Made by a program: the position numbers and the translations under genes. This document shows, piece after piece, positions 1 through 7,881 of a stretch of 10,926 nt of DNA. The stretch comes from Merdivivens faecigallinarum (GTDB lineage Bacteria; Bacteroidota; Bacteroidia; Bacteroidales; UBA932). Under the pieces are notes generated by a model. That model was not told where the DNA came from, did not search any database, and saw only the letters and a program-made list of their open reading frames with translations. The stretch lies in contig JADILY010000130.1 in the NCBI GenBank assembly GCA_017695055.1, positions 1-10,926 of the forward strand, given 5' to 3'. Position 1 is the first letter of the stretch, and every line of letters starts with the position of its first letter.

Positions 1-13
1 TTATCGGGAACCG

Positions 14-1639
14 CTACAGGGCACTCGGGGTCGCGGCCCATTTTTCCAACGCTTCATGCAGTTGCCTGTCTGTTCTGAGCCGTACCTTCACTCCGGCCGG
101 CTGGAAATAATATCTGACGACGATTTCTTCTTCAATGAACGGTATTATCTGGTCCTTGTGATGGAGGATGATTTCCTCCTTGCTCAAATCGACGGCTTTT
201 GCAAGTGAATCGGCCTCGGCTCCTACGAGATGTCCGAGACCTTCGTCCTCGATGGCTTTTTTCATCTCATCCAGAAGGGCCTTGGCCTGGCTGCGGTAAT
301 CGAATTCCTTCGATGCGGCGAATCCGACAAAATCTTCGAAGTCTTTTTCACTCAGGCGAAAGTCTTCGGGTGCGGCTATGGAATCGTGTTTTGCCACATA
401 GTCCAAAGTATATTCTTCGATTATTCCGTTGAGGACGAGTGAGTACACGATGCGGCTGTATTCCTGTACCGGAATCTCTACGTCAGGGCTTATCCCGCCG
501 CCGTCCTTTACCGTCCTTCCTCCGGCTGTTTTGAATTCTTTCCTGAGGGAATCTGGAACGTATCCCACCGAGCCGTCCGACCGGCGGTTGCTGTAATCCA
601 ATGCCTGGACACATCTGCCGCTCGGAGTGTAATACCTTGCCGTGGTCACTTTCAGCTGTCCGTTATAAGGGAGAGGCCGGATGGACTGTACAAGTCCTTT
701 TCCGTAGCTGCGTGTCCCCATTATCAGTCCTCTGTCGAGATCCTGGATTGCTCCGGCCACGATTTCCGAAGATGAAGCGGAGGCCCCGTCTATGAGAACA
801 AGCAGCGGCATTGCGGTATCTACAGGGTCGAGCCTTGTGCGGTACTCGGCTACCGGGGCGTTGCCCCTGCCTTTTGCGGAAACTACCAAAGTGTTTTTAG
901 GCAGGAATATCGAAGTTATGTCCACGGCTTCGTTCATGGCTCCTCCTCCATTCCCGCGAAGGTCGAGTACCATTCTTTCCATGCCTTCCTTTTTCAGTGA
1001 AATGACTTTCTTCCTCATGTCTTCGGCCGCTCCTGCCGTGAATCCTGTCAGCCTGATGTATCCTGTGCTGTCATCTATCATTCCGGCATATTCTATGTCA
1101 GGGAGATGTATCCTTTCTCTCGTGACTTTGATGTCGACAGTATCCCCAGTGCGCACTTTCTTTATTTTAAAACGGACATCGGTGCCTGGTTTGCCCTTCA
1201 TCCTGTTGCTGCATTCGGCCGATTCGAGGTCGAAAACCTCTTCACCGTCGATGGTCAGTATCATGTCTCCGGGCTGTAGCCCCGCCTTTGTCGCCGGACT
1301 TCCTTCGTACGGTTCATTGATGATGACTCCCTGTCCCGGGCGTTTGTAAATGATGGCGCCTATCCCTCCGTAAGTTCCGGATAGCATCATTTCAAGACCT
1401 TCCTGGTCTTCTTCCGGAATATAGACCGTGTACGGGTCGAGCCTGTTGAGCATGGCTTCGATTCCGTAAGTCAGTATCTTGTCCAGTTTTACGGTGTCTA
1501 CATAACTGTTTATCAGTTCTTTTATTATGGCATCCTCGATTTCCAAGGTCTCCCCGTTTTTAAAATTTTGGGATTGTCCCCAGGAGGAAAGCGGGAAACT
1601 CAGGGAGACTGCCAGTAAAATCAAACAGAATTTTCGCAT
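14..1639 (-). CDS. S41 family C-terminal processing peptidase (exported, PDZ-containing)
   Basis: Serine protease of the CtpA/Prc family, which cleaves periplasmic or envelope proteins near their C-termini. I use the internal Met with its codon at 1637-1639 (541 aa) because it opens directly on a signal peptide (MRKFCLILLAVSLSFPLSSWGQ, Lys/Arg then a hydrophobic run). The open frame extends 12 codons further, to 1675, with no signal-like sequence. In order: an N-terminal helical region; a PDZ domain at about 85-175 (YGGIGA, then GSPATKAGLQPGD); then the peptidase core. The nucleophile should be Ser289 within DGASASSSE and the general base Lys314 in SYGKGLVQ, 25 residues apart as in Prc and D1P proteases. 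The last 150 residues form a charged helical tail common in Bacteroidota members. It is divergent from rdgB, and its stop lies at the left edge of the window. The family is certain; the substrate is unknown. Confidence 0.95.
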   Translation of the reverse strand: MRKFCLILLAVSLSFPLSSWGQSQNFKNGETLEIEDAIIKELINSYVDTVKLDKILTYGIEAMLNRLDPYTVYIPEEDQEGLEMMLSGTYGGIGAIIYKRPGQGVIINEPYEGSPATKAGLQPGDMILTIDGEEVFDLESAECSNRMKGKPGTDVRFKIKKVRTGDTVDIKVTRERIHLPDIEYAGMIDDSTGYIRLTGFTAGAAEDMRKKVISLKKEGMERMVLDLRGNGGGAMNEAVDITSIFLPKNTLVVSAKGRGNAPVAEYRTRLDPVDTAMPLLVLIDGASASSSEIVAGAIQDLDRGLIMGTRSYGKGLVQSIRPLPYNGQLKVTTARYYTPSGRCVQALDYSNRRSDGSVGYVPDSLRKEFKTAGGRTVKDGGGISPDVEIPVQEYSRIVYSLVLNGIIEEYTLDYVAKHDSIAAPEDFRLSEKDFEDFVGFAASKEFDYRSQAKALLDEMKKAIEDEGLGHLVGAEADSLAKAVDLSKEEIILHHKDQIIPFIEEEIVVRYYFQPAGVKVRLRTDRQLHEALEKWAATPSAL

Positions 1640-1683
1640 ATCTTTGTCTTTCAAATTAATCTTTATGTAATGCAATAAACATA

Positions 1684-1691
1684 CAAAGTTA
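1684..1691 (-). promoter_or_regulatory. Candidate -7 box for the S41 peptidase gene
   Basis: On the minus strand this reads TAACTTTG, matching the Bacteroides -7 consensus TAnnTTTG, 44 bases before the chosen start. There is no TTTG at the expected -33 position, so support is partial. Confidence 0.35.
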
Positions 1692-1703
1692 CTCTTTTAT
1701 ATG

Positions 1704-1711
1704 TAATTTTG
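1704..1711 (+). promoter_or_regulatory. Candidate -7 box for the rdgB operon
   Basis: TAATTTTG matches the Bacteroides -7 consensus TAnnTTTG and would place the transcript start roughly 15-20 bases before the rdgB ATG. No clear -33 TTTG is present. It lies 12 bases from the oppositely directed candidate box of the peptidase gene, so the 95-base gap would hold back-to-back promoters. Confidence 0.4.
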
Positions 1712-1734
1712 TCCTTTAATATTATTTTGACGAT

Positions 1735-2334
1735 ATGGAATTGGTTTTTGCGACAGGGAACAAGGGCAAACTGAGGGAGGCGGCAGAGATACTTGCTCCC
1801 CGGTTTACGCTGCTGTCCCCGTCCGATTTGGGCTTGTCCGGCGATGTTGAGGAGACCGGGGCGACAATGAAGGAAAATGCGGCCATCAAGGCCAGGCATC
1901 TGTGGAACCAGGCCCACAGGAACTGTTTTGCGGATGATTCGGGGCTTGAAGTGGATGCTTTGGACGGTGCTCCGGGCATTTATTCGGCAAGATATGCCGG
2001 TGAAGGGAAGGATTTCAGGAAAAATATCCTGAAAGTTCTGGAAAATCTGGAAAAGGCCAGTGATAAAAAGGGGATGCGTGCGCGTTTCAGATGCGTAATC
2101 GCTTTGATTTATGAGGGCAGGGAGTATTTTTTCGACGGGACTCTGGAAGGAAAGATAACCATGGTTCCGGCGGGCAGTGGAGGATTCGGTTACGATCCGA
2201 TTTTCATTCCCGAAGGATACGACAGGACCCTCGCGGAAATAAGCGAAGATGAGAAAAACAGCATCTCCCATCGCTACAAGGCACTTTTGCAGATGCGCCG
2301 GGAACTTTCCCGGATAACGGGAACCGAATTGTAG
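1735..2334 (+). CDS. rdgB: RdgB/HAM1 family XTP/dITP pyrophosphatase
   Basis: Hydrolyses non-canonical purine nucleoside triphosphates (dITP, XTP, ITP) to the monophosphate and pyrophosphate, keeping deaminated bases out of DNA and RNA; cytoplasmic. At 199 aa it is full length for the family. Signature motifs are all present: FATGNKGKLRE at 5-15 (triphosphate binding), ETGAT at 40-44, ADDSGLEVDALDGAPGIYSA at 66-85 (catalytic Asp and metal binding), GGFGYDPIF at 149-157 and SHR at 178-180. The ATG is the first in frame after the promoter gap. It is the first gene of a probable plus-strand operon; recO begins 39 bases after its stop, giving a pairing of pool sanitation with DNA repair. Confidence 0.96.
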   Translation: MELVFATGNKGKLREAAEILAPRFTLLSPSDLGLSGDVEETGATMKENAAIKARHLWNQAHRNCFADDSGLEVDALDGAPGIYSARYAGEGKDFRKNILKVLENLEKASDKKGMRARFRCVIALIYEGREYFFDGTLEGKITMVPAGSGGFGYDPIFIPEGYDRTLAEISEDEKNSISHRYKALLQMRRELSRITGTEL

Positions 2335-2373
2335 GAGACGGCTGCCGGCGTTTAATGAATCCAAAGAAGTCCG

Positions 2374-3042
2374 ATGAAAAGGGAGGCTACCGATCTGATA
2401 GTGTTGAATGTCACGAAATTCGGTGACAGCGCCTTGATTGTGCATGCCCTTTCTCCGCTGTACGGACGGTGCGGACTTATTATTAAAGGTGTGGGGGCAG
2501 GAAAGAAAAACAGGCGGGCGGCGGCATTGTTCCAGCCTCTGAATGTTCTCGAAACGGTAGTGGACGAAAATCCGAAAAGCAGCCTGCTTTCTATTCGTTC
2601 CGCCGAGTTGAAATACAACCTGACTTCCATCCGGGGAAATATCCTCAAAAATTGCATATCGGTGTTCCTCAGTGAGTTGCTCTACAGGCTCGTGTCCGAA
2701 GGCAGCCGCGAGGAGGGTCTGTTCGAATGGACTGAGAACATGATCTGCGCTCTTGAGGGGCTGGAATGCGATTTTTCTAATTTCCACATATATTTTTCAA
2801 TCGGACTCTGCGGAATCCTCGGTTTCTCCCCAAACCGGGACTCGGGATACAGGTTTTCCGAGGCAAACGAGGCCTTGCTCGGGAAATTCCTTTCCAATGA
2901 TTTTGCAGGGTGCATGGCCTTGCCTGCTACCGGGGAGATGCGTTCGTCGTTTATGGAAGATATGGTAAAATATCTTGAGTATCACATAGATAAACCATTG
3001 GAAATAAAATCATTGAAGATTTTGCACGAGTTGTTATGCTAA
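2374..3042 (+). CDS. recO: DNA repair protein RecO
   Basis: RecO works with RecR (and RecF) to load RecA onto SSB-coated single-stranded DNA in gap repair. The 222 aa show an N-terminal OB-fold-like segment at about 1-80 (DLIVLNVTKFGDSALIVHAL, then YGRCGLIIKGVG) and a helical C-terminal region with the characteristic LCGILGFSPN at 145-154. The zinc-binding Cys cluster of some RecO proteins is absent, as in many Bacteroidota homologues. Identity rests on overall pattern and the OB-fold start rather than on a catalytic motif. Its stop overlaps the start of the next gene in the string ATGCTAA (3036-3042), which implies translational coupling to the GH3 gene. Confidence 0.88.
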   Translation: MKREATDLIVLNVTKFGDSALIVHALSPLYGRCGLIIKGVGAGKKNRRAAALFQPLNVLETVVDENPKSSLLSIRSAELKYNLTSIRGNILKNCISVFLSELLYRLVSEGSREEGLFEWTENMICALEGLECDFSNFHIYFSIGLCGILGFSPNRDSGYRFSEANEALLGKFLSNDFAGCMALPATGEMRSSFMEDMVKYLEYHIDKPLEIKSLKILHELLC

Positions 3043-4544
3043 AAGAATTGTTCAGGATATATCCCCAGCCGGCAAAGGCCCAGGCCAAGGTTCTTGAAGA
3101 ACTTGTGGCAGGGGGAAGCGATACGTTGTTCGGGAAGACTTACGGTCTGGACAGCGTGCGTAGTGCGGAAGATTTTAGCAGAAAAGTCCCGTTGCACGAT
3201 TATGATGCCCTGGAACCTTATATCAAAAGGCTGCTTTCGGGTGAGAATTATCTCCTGTGGGGGCAGAAGTGCAGATATTTCGCAAAATCTTCCGGAACGA
3301 GTTCTTCGAAGAGCAAGTTCATTCCGGTCACTCCGGACAATCTGCACAAATGCCATTTGCGGGGCTTCAAAATGATGCTGGCCTCTTATATCAGTTCGAA
3401 TCACCGCAGCCGCCTGTTTTTAGGAAAATCGCTTACGATAGCCGGAACCCTCTCCTTTGACCCGAATACCGGGCTTTACAGCGGGGACCTTTCCGGGGTG
3501 CTCATGCGCAATTCGCCAAAGGCTGCCGACCTGTTCAGAATCCCCAAGCGCAGCGTGGCCCTGATTTCGGATTTCGACAGGAAAATAGCGGAAATAAACA
3601 GGTTGTACGCAAAGTCCGACGTTACATCCATAGCCGGGGTGCCGGCGTGGAACCTTCTGATGATAGAGAGGCTAATGGAACTCAACAATGTTTCCAATCT
3701 GTGCGAGTTGTGGCCGAATATGGAGTTGTTCATGCACGGAGGTACGGGGTTCGGCCCTTACCGTGAGACTTTCAGGAGGCTGATACCTTCCGAAAGGATG
3801 CATTATCTTGAAAACTACAATGCGTCGGAGGGTTATTTCGCTTTCCAGGACGATTTGTCCGATCCGGGGATGCTGCTCACTCTGAACAACGGTGTATATT
3901 ATGAGTTCATACCGATGTCGAGGCTCGAAGAGGCACAGCGGGACGCCTCCCTCATCCGCTCCGGAGAGCCTGCCGCCGGGAAATATTACGGGTTCGATAC
4001 TCTGGATACTGTCCGCACGGGTGTCGATTATGCCATGGTCATATCTACCAATGCCGGATTGTGGAGGTATCTAATAGGGGACTGCGTGAGGTTCACTTCG
4101 CTTAATCCGTACAAAATCATCATTACTGGAAGGACGAAGCTGTTCATAAATGCTTTCGGTGAGGAGCTCATGATAGGCAATACCGACAGGGCCATAGAGA
4201 TTGTGTCGGCCCGTTTCGGGGTGAGGGTAAGGGAGTATACAGTAGCTCCGGTGTTCCTTCCTTCGGGAGGGGCGCACCAATGGCTTATAGAGTTTATCGG
4301 CAAAGTCCCTGATACGGAGGCCTTTGCGGACGGGCTTGACAGGGAATTGCAGGAACTCAATTCGGACTATGAAGCGAAGCGAACCCATACCCATACCATG
4401 GAGCGGCTCCGACTGACGGTGGTACCTGAGATGACCTTCGTCAGGTGGATGGAGTCCCAGGGCAAGAAGGGAGGTCAGAACAAGGTGCCGCGCCTGAGCA
4501 ATGACAGGAAAATAGTGGATGCCATTTTGGCAATGCTGCAATAA
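3036..4544 (+). CDS. GH3 family acyl-adenylating enzyme
   Basis: Member of the GH3 family (ANL adenylation superfamily). Plant members adenylate jasmonate or auxin and conjugate it to amino acids; the bacterial role is not established. The 502 aa carry the ATP-binding loop YFAKSSGTSSSKSKFIPVT at 81-99, the second nucleotide motif YNASEGYFAFQ at 261-271, YYEFIP at 288-293, and the hinge region WRYLIGDCVRF at 343-353 with the conserved Asp. A C-terminal lid domain follows (TGRTKLFINAFGEELM at 364-379, HQWLIEF at 414-420). Length is near that of bacterial homologues and somewhat shorter than plant ones. No signal peptide or membrane segment is seen, so it should be cytoplasmic. Its start codon overlaps the recO stop; the peptidase gene downstream begins 51 bases after its stop. 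Acyl substrate and acceptor cannot be read from the sequence. Confidence 0.92.
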   Translation: MLKELFRIYPQPAKAQAKVLEELVAGGSDTLFGKTYGLDSVRSAEDFSRKVPLHDYDALEPYIKRLLSGENYLLWGQKCRYFAKSSGTSSSKSKFIPVTPDNLHKCHLRGFKMMLASYISSNHRSRLFLGKSLTIAGTLSFDPNTGLYSGDLSGVLMRNSPKAADLFRIPKRSVALISDFDRKIAEINRLYAKSDVTSIAGVPAWNLLMIERLMELNNVSNLCELWPNMELFMHGGTGFGPYRETFRRLIPSERMHYLENYNASEGYFAFQDDLSDPGMLLTLNNGVYYEFIPMSRLEEAQRDASLIRSGEPAAGKYYGFDTLDTVRTGVDYAMVISTNAGLWRYLIGDCVRFTSLNPYKIIITGRTKLFINAFGEELMIGNTDRAIEIVSARFGVRVREYTVAPVFLPSGGAHQWLIEFIGKVPDTEAFADGLDRELQELNSDYEAKRTHTHTMERLRLTVVPEMTFVRWMESQGKKGGQNKVPRLSNDRKIVDAILAMLQ

Positions 4545-4595
4545 GGCATGGATTTTGACAGGGGAGAGGCTTTGGTTTAGAAAAACTGGCGTTTT

Positions 4596-5276
4596 ATGAG
4601 TTTTATGTCGATTTACCTGTTAGCAGGTCTTATTGCCGTAGTGGGCATGATCATACAGTGGCAGCTGCAAAGCCGCTTCAACAAATATTCACAGATTCCG
4701 ATAAGCAGCGGAATGACCGGAGCCGATGTCGCGAGGAAAATGCTTGCCGACAATGGTATTTATGATGTGGAGGTCGTGCCTGCCAGGGGCATGCTGACCG
4801 ACCATTATGATCCCCGTTCCAAACGTGTGGCCCTTAGCGAAGGTGTCTATGGAAGCCGTTCGGTGGCTGCCGCGGCCGTTGCGGCCCATGAATGCGGCCA
4901 TGCGGTGCAGCATGCTGTGGGATATGCGCCACTGCGCCTCCGTTCGGCCCTTGTGCCGGTAGTGAGCGTATCTTCGAGGATAGTCCCTTGGGTACTGATT
5001 TTCGGCATACTCCTTATCAATGTTTTTCCTAATCTGCTGTGGTTCGGTATCGCGCTTTTTGCGCTGACTACGCTCTTCAGCATCGTCACCCTTCCTGTCG
5101 AAATCAATGCGAGCCGCAGGGCCGTGGCCTGGCTCGGGGATGCCGGCATTACTGACGTGACCAATCATGACAAGGCGGTGGATGCCCTCCGTTGGGCGGC
5201 TTACACCTATGTGGTAGATGCGATAGGTTCAATAGCTACATTGCTATATTATATAGGTATCGCGCGACGCGAGTAG
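4596..5276 (+). CDS. YugP-type membrane zinc metallopeptidase
   Basis: Putative neutral zinc metallopeptidase of the YugP family (Pfam zinc-dependent peptidase group formerly treated as DUF). The 226 aa begin with a membrane segment at about 5-22. A soluble loop follows with the zinc motif HECGH (His98, Glu99, His102), and Glu169 in LPVEINASRRA is the likely third ligand. Further membrane spans lie at about 118-142, 145-167 and 205-222. The active site sits close to the membrane, as in other intramembrane-associated zinc proteases. Met4 is an alternative start. It is the last gene of the rdgB-recO-GH3 run, and its 3' end overlaps the convergent lpxK. Physiological substrates are unknown for this family. 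Confidence 0.92.
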   Translation: MSFMSIYLLAGLIAVVGMIIQWQLQSRFNKYSQIPISSGMTGADVARKMLADNGIYDVEVVPARGMLTDHYDPRSKRVALSEGVYGSRSVAAAAVAAHECGHAVQHAVGYAPLRLRSALVPVVSVSSRIVPWVLIFGILLINVFPNLLWFGIALFALTTLFSIVTLPVEINASRRAVAWLGDAGITDVTNHDKAVDALRWAAYTYVVDAIGSIATLLYYIGIARRE

Positions 5277-6278
5277 CTGTTCCCTGAACCTGTCTTTCTG
5301 TCCATCGAATAGAAAATTCACTTTTATAGGGAGATAGAATAGTTTGTTTTTTAGTTCGGAAGGGATGTCTTTGCGCTCCATTATGCGCTGGGCATCCTTT
5401 TCTGTCGTAAGCACGAGTGCCGTAGGGTTGGCCTTTGAAACCGAGGATATGTCCTTTATGTCCGATCTGGAATATCTGTGGTGGTCCGGATATCTGAGGC
5501 TCATCAGCACTTCATAATCCTCTGAAAGGTATTGTCTCATCGGTCTGTCGTCGGCGATGCCGGAAAACATTATGAGGCGGGGCGAATAGGCGTACCGCTG
5601 GTCCGCTTCCGGAAATACCGGTTCCGGACGGGAATATTCGATGGAAGTAAAATAAATGTTTTTCCCGCAGTCTTTGATTCCGGCTTCCTCCGTCCAGTCG
5701 GCGGCTTCCTGTTCCGTGATGTAAGGAGGGCATTTGGTCACTATGATGATATCCGCTGCCGAGAGTCTTGACGGGAGGTCTCTGAGGCGCCCGAAAGGAA
5801 GCAGCCTGTCCCTGTTCAACGGACGGTTCCAGTCTATGAGAAGGATGGAAACCGACGGGCGGAGTCTGCGGTACTGGAAGGCGTCGTCAAGGATTATTAC
5901 CTGCGGCCTCCTGTCGGCCTGCATCGCTTCAATCATCTGGATGCCGTGCAGGCGCGATTTGTCTACGGCGACGACCGTTTTCGGGAATTTGCGCTTGATC
6001 TGTACGGGTTCGTCTCCGAAACGGGTCGCACCGCTGTCCGTGGCAACGAAAGCGAATCCTTTTCCCTTCCGTTTATATCCCCTTGAAAGCACGCCGGTGC
6101 GCATTTCGTCCTGAAGCATGCGCAGCAGCATTTCGGTATGCGGGGTCTTGCCCGTCCCGCCGACGGTTATGTTGCCGACGGATATCGTGAATGTTTCCGC
6201 CGTTCTGGTCTTGATGATTCCCTTGTCATAAAGGAAATGTCTGATTTTCAATATTAGTGCGTAAGGTGACAGTGACAT
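5244..6278 (-). CDS. lpxK: Tetraacyldisaccharide 4'-kinase LpxK
   Basis: Phosphorylates the 4' position of the tetraacyldisaccharide-1-phosphate precursor to make lipid IVA, acting at the inner face of the cytoplasmic membrane; this indicates a Gram-negative outer membrane with lipid A. At 344 aa it is normal length. Motifs seen: the Walker A loop VGNITVGGTGKTP at 34-46, SRGYKRK at 65-71, GDEP at 88-91, DDAFQYRRL at 131-139 and PFGRLRD at 161-167, all typical of LpxK. The N-terminal segment (1-20) resembles the membrane-associating helix of the family. It starts 24 bases after the dusB stop, so the two probably share a transcript. The last ten codons and the stop overlap the end of the convergent peptidase gene by 33 bases. 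Confidence 0.96.
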   Translation of the reverse strand: MSLSPYALILKIRHFLYDKGIIKTRTAETFTISVGNITVGGTGKTPHTEMLLRMLQDEMRTGVLSRGYKRKGKGFAFVATDSGATRFGDEPVQIKRKFPKTVVAVDKSRLHGIQMIEAMQADRRPQVIILDDAFQYRRLRPSVSILLIDWNRPLNRDRLLPFGRLRDLPSRLSAADIIIVTKCPPYITEQEAADWTEEAGIKDCGKNIYFTSIEYSRPEPVFPEADQRYAYSPRLIMFSGIADDRPMRQYLSEDYEVLMSLRYPDHHRYSRSDIKDISSVSKANPTALVLTTEKDAQRIMERKDIPSELKNKLFYLPIKVNFLFDGQKDRFREQLLASRDTYII

Positions 6279-6302
6279 GTTTTTCCGGTTTTCAGTTTAT
6301 TT

Positions 6303-7295
6303 TCACAGGGTGGTTTCCGTATCACCCCATCTTTCTTCAATATAATCGAGTATGCTGTAAATCTCGTCGGGGGAGAGACTCGTTACCAATTTCAGTCTTG
6401 TTTCCTTGAAATCCGGAAGGCCTTTGAAATAGCAGGACAGATGTCTTCGCATTTCGAGTATTCCTACGCGTTCTCCTTTGATTTCAATCGATTTGGCAAG
6501 ATGTTCCTTTGCGAGCCGGACCCTTTCCGGAACGTCCATGGGCGGCAGTTTTTCCCCCGTGTCCAGATAGTGTCTGATTTCTCTGAAAATCCACGGGTGT
6601 CCGAAGGTCGCGCGGCCGATCATTATCCCGTCGACTCCGAATCTGTCGAAAGCCTCCCTGGCCTGTTCTGGAGATGCGATATCCCCGTTTCCGATTATGG
6701 GAATGCGCATGCGCGGGTTTTCCTTGATTTTTCCGATAAGTGTCCAGTCCGCTTCGCCCTTGTACATCTGGGCGCGGGTCCTTCCATGTACAGTGAGGGC
6801 CGATATGCCGGTGTCCTGGAGCCTTTCGGCGAGTTCCACTATTATTTTCGAGTCTTCATCCCATCCGAGGCGGGTCTTTACGGTTACCGGCAGGCTTACG
6901 TTTTTTACAATCGATTCGGTTATCGCCACCATTTTGTCCGGTTCCCTCATCATTCCCGAGCCGGCCCCGCGTTTCGCTATCTTGTTTACCGGGCAGCCGA
7001 AATTTATGTCGATGAGGTCGGGTTTTGCGGCTTCGGCCATTTTCGCCGCCTCCGTCATCGCTTCCGGGATGTGCCCGTAAATCTGGATGCCGATCGGGCG
7101 TTCGTATTCGTAAATGACGAGTTTTTCGAGGGATTTCCGGGCATCGCGGATGAGGCCGTCCGAGGAGACGAATTCGGTGTACATCATATCCGCCCCGAAT
7201 TTCTTGCATACATAGCGGAAAGATGCATCGGTGACATCTTCCATCGGGGCGAGAAACAGGGGTTTTTCCCTCAATTGTATATCCGCAATCTTCAT
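6303..7295 (-). CDS. dusB: tRNA-dihydrouridine synthase, DusB type
   Basis: FMN- and NADPH-dependent reduction of uridine to dihydrouridine in tRNA. I start at the Met with codon 7293-7295 (330 aa), because PLFLAPMEDVTDASFR at 12-27 is where Dus proteins normally begin. The longer open frame to 7427 would run through the rplM promoter and start codon, and its extra residues look non-coding. Seen: the FMN-barrel start, the catalytic Cys101 in NFGCP (98-102), Lys140 in TVKTR, TVHGRTR at 168-174, NGDI at 203-206 and MIGRA at 225-229 (phosphate binding). A C-terminal helical domain that binds tRNA follows. It is the first gene of a probable dusB-lpxK operon. The DusB subtype is inferred from similarity and neighbourhood; the Dus family is certain. 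Confidence 0.94.
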   Translation of the reverse strand: MKIADIQLREKPLFLAPMEDVTDASFRYVCKKFGADMMYTEFVSSDGLIRDARKSLEKLVIYEYERPIGIQIYGHIPEAMTEAAKMAEAAKPDLIDINFGCPVNKIAKRGAGSGMMREPDKMVAITESIVKNVSLPVTVKTRLGWDEDSKIIVELAERLQDTGISALTVHGRTRAQMYKGEADWTLIGKIKENPRMRIPIIGNGDIASPEQAREAFDRFGVDGIMIGRATFGHPWIFREIRHYLDTGEKLPPMDVPERVRLAKEHLAKSIEIKGERVGILEMRRHLSCYFKGLPDFKETRLKLVTSLSPDEIYSILDYIEERWGDTETTL

Positions 7296-7312
7296 TTTCA
7301 GAAAAACGGAGG

Positions 7313-7320
7313 CAAATTTA
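7313..7320 (-). promoter_or_regulatory. Candidate -7 box for dusB-lpxK
   Basis: The minus strand reads TAAATTTG, a full match to TAnnTTTG, 17 bases before the dusB start. There is no -33 TTTG at the standard spacing. It lies ten bases from the -33 element of the oppositely directed rplM promoter. Confidence 0.4.
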
Positions 7321-7329
7321 AGATATTTT

Positions 7330-7360
7330 TTTGACAATTTAATGGAAATGTGTATCTTTG
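7330..7360 (+). promoter_or_regulatory. rplM operon promoter, Bacteroides type
   Basis: A TTTG at 7330-7333 is followed after exactly 19 bases by TATCTTTG at 7353-7360, the -33/-7 arrangement of the Bacteroidota primary sigma factor (TTTG, 19-21 bases, TAnnTTTG). Transcription should start near 7366-7368, giving a leader of roughly 50 bases before the rplM GTG. This is the best promoter in the window and a strong indicator of phylum. Confidence 0.88.
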
Positions 7361-7419
7361 CACCCCTTTTATAAGGGAAAGATCGCAATTTTAGAGTTAT
7401 TAACCAAAAAGTCAAGACA

Positions 7420-7872
7420 GTGGACACATTAAGTTACAAGACTGTATCGGCCAATTCGGCTACAGTAAACAAAGAGTGGCTCGTCATCGACGCCACTGAT
7501 TTGGTCCTCGGTCGTCTTGCTTCGAGGGTTGCACTTATCCTCAGGGGGAAGAACAAACCTAATTTCACCCCTCATGTTGATTGTGGAGACAATGTCATAA
7601 TCATCAACGCGGAGAAAGTGAAACTTACAGGCAAGAAAATGACCGACAAGGTTTATGTGCACCATACAGGCTATCCGGGAGGACAAAGGACTGTCCCCAT
7701 CGCCCAGATGTTGCAGAAAAAACCTACAGAGGTGCTTAGGCACGCCGTAAAGGGCATGCTTCCTAAGAACCGTCTCGGTGCTAAGCTTTTAGGCAATCTT
7801 TATCTTTATGCCGGAAGCGAGCATCCTCACCAGGCGCAGAAGCCGAGAGAAATTAAGTTGAACGAAATTTAA
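7420..7872 (+). CDS. rplM: 50S ribosomal protein L13
   Basis: Large-subunit protein that binds 23S rRNA early in 50S assembly. 150 aa; the core WLVIDATDLVLGRLAS at 20-35, the central HHTGYPGGQR at 81-90 and the signature VKGMLPKNRLG at 110-120 are all present. The start codon is GTG (7420-7422); the reading MDTLSYKT is the usual N-terminus in Bacteroidales. No Shine-Dalgarno sequence precedes it, and the upstream region is A-rich, as expected for the phylum. It is followed after nine bases by rpsI, the near-universal L13-S9 pair. Regulation probably runs through the promoter at 7330-7360. Confidence 0.98.
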   Translation: MDTLSYKTVSANSATVNKEWLVIDATDLVLGRLASRVALILRGKNKPNFTPHVDCGDNVIIINAEKVKLTGKKMTDKVYVHHTGYPGGQRTVPIAQMLQKKPTEVLRHAVKGMLPKNRLGAKLLGNLYLYAGSEHPHQAQKPREIKLNEI

Positions 7873-7881
7873 ACAGAGCAG

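Noticed and set aside
1663..2787. Minus-strand open frame of 374 codons
   Set aside because: It lies opposite rdgB and most of recO, both of which have clear family motifs. The antisense product resembles no family and is rich in residues expected from reversed coding sequence.
6441..7334. Plus-strand open frame of 297 codons
   Set aside because: It is antisense to dusB across all its conserved motifs; the translation is rich in Phe, Arg and His with no domain.
7296..7427. 44-residue N-terminal extension of DusB
   Set aside because: It would cover the rplM promoter and start codon and adds sequence absent from Dus proteins; the internal Met at 7293-7295 is preferred.
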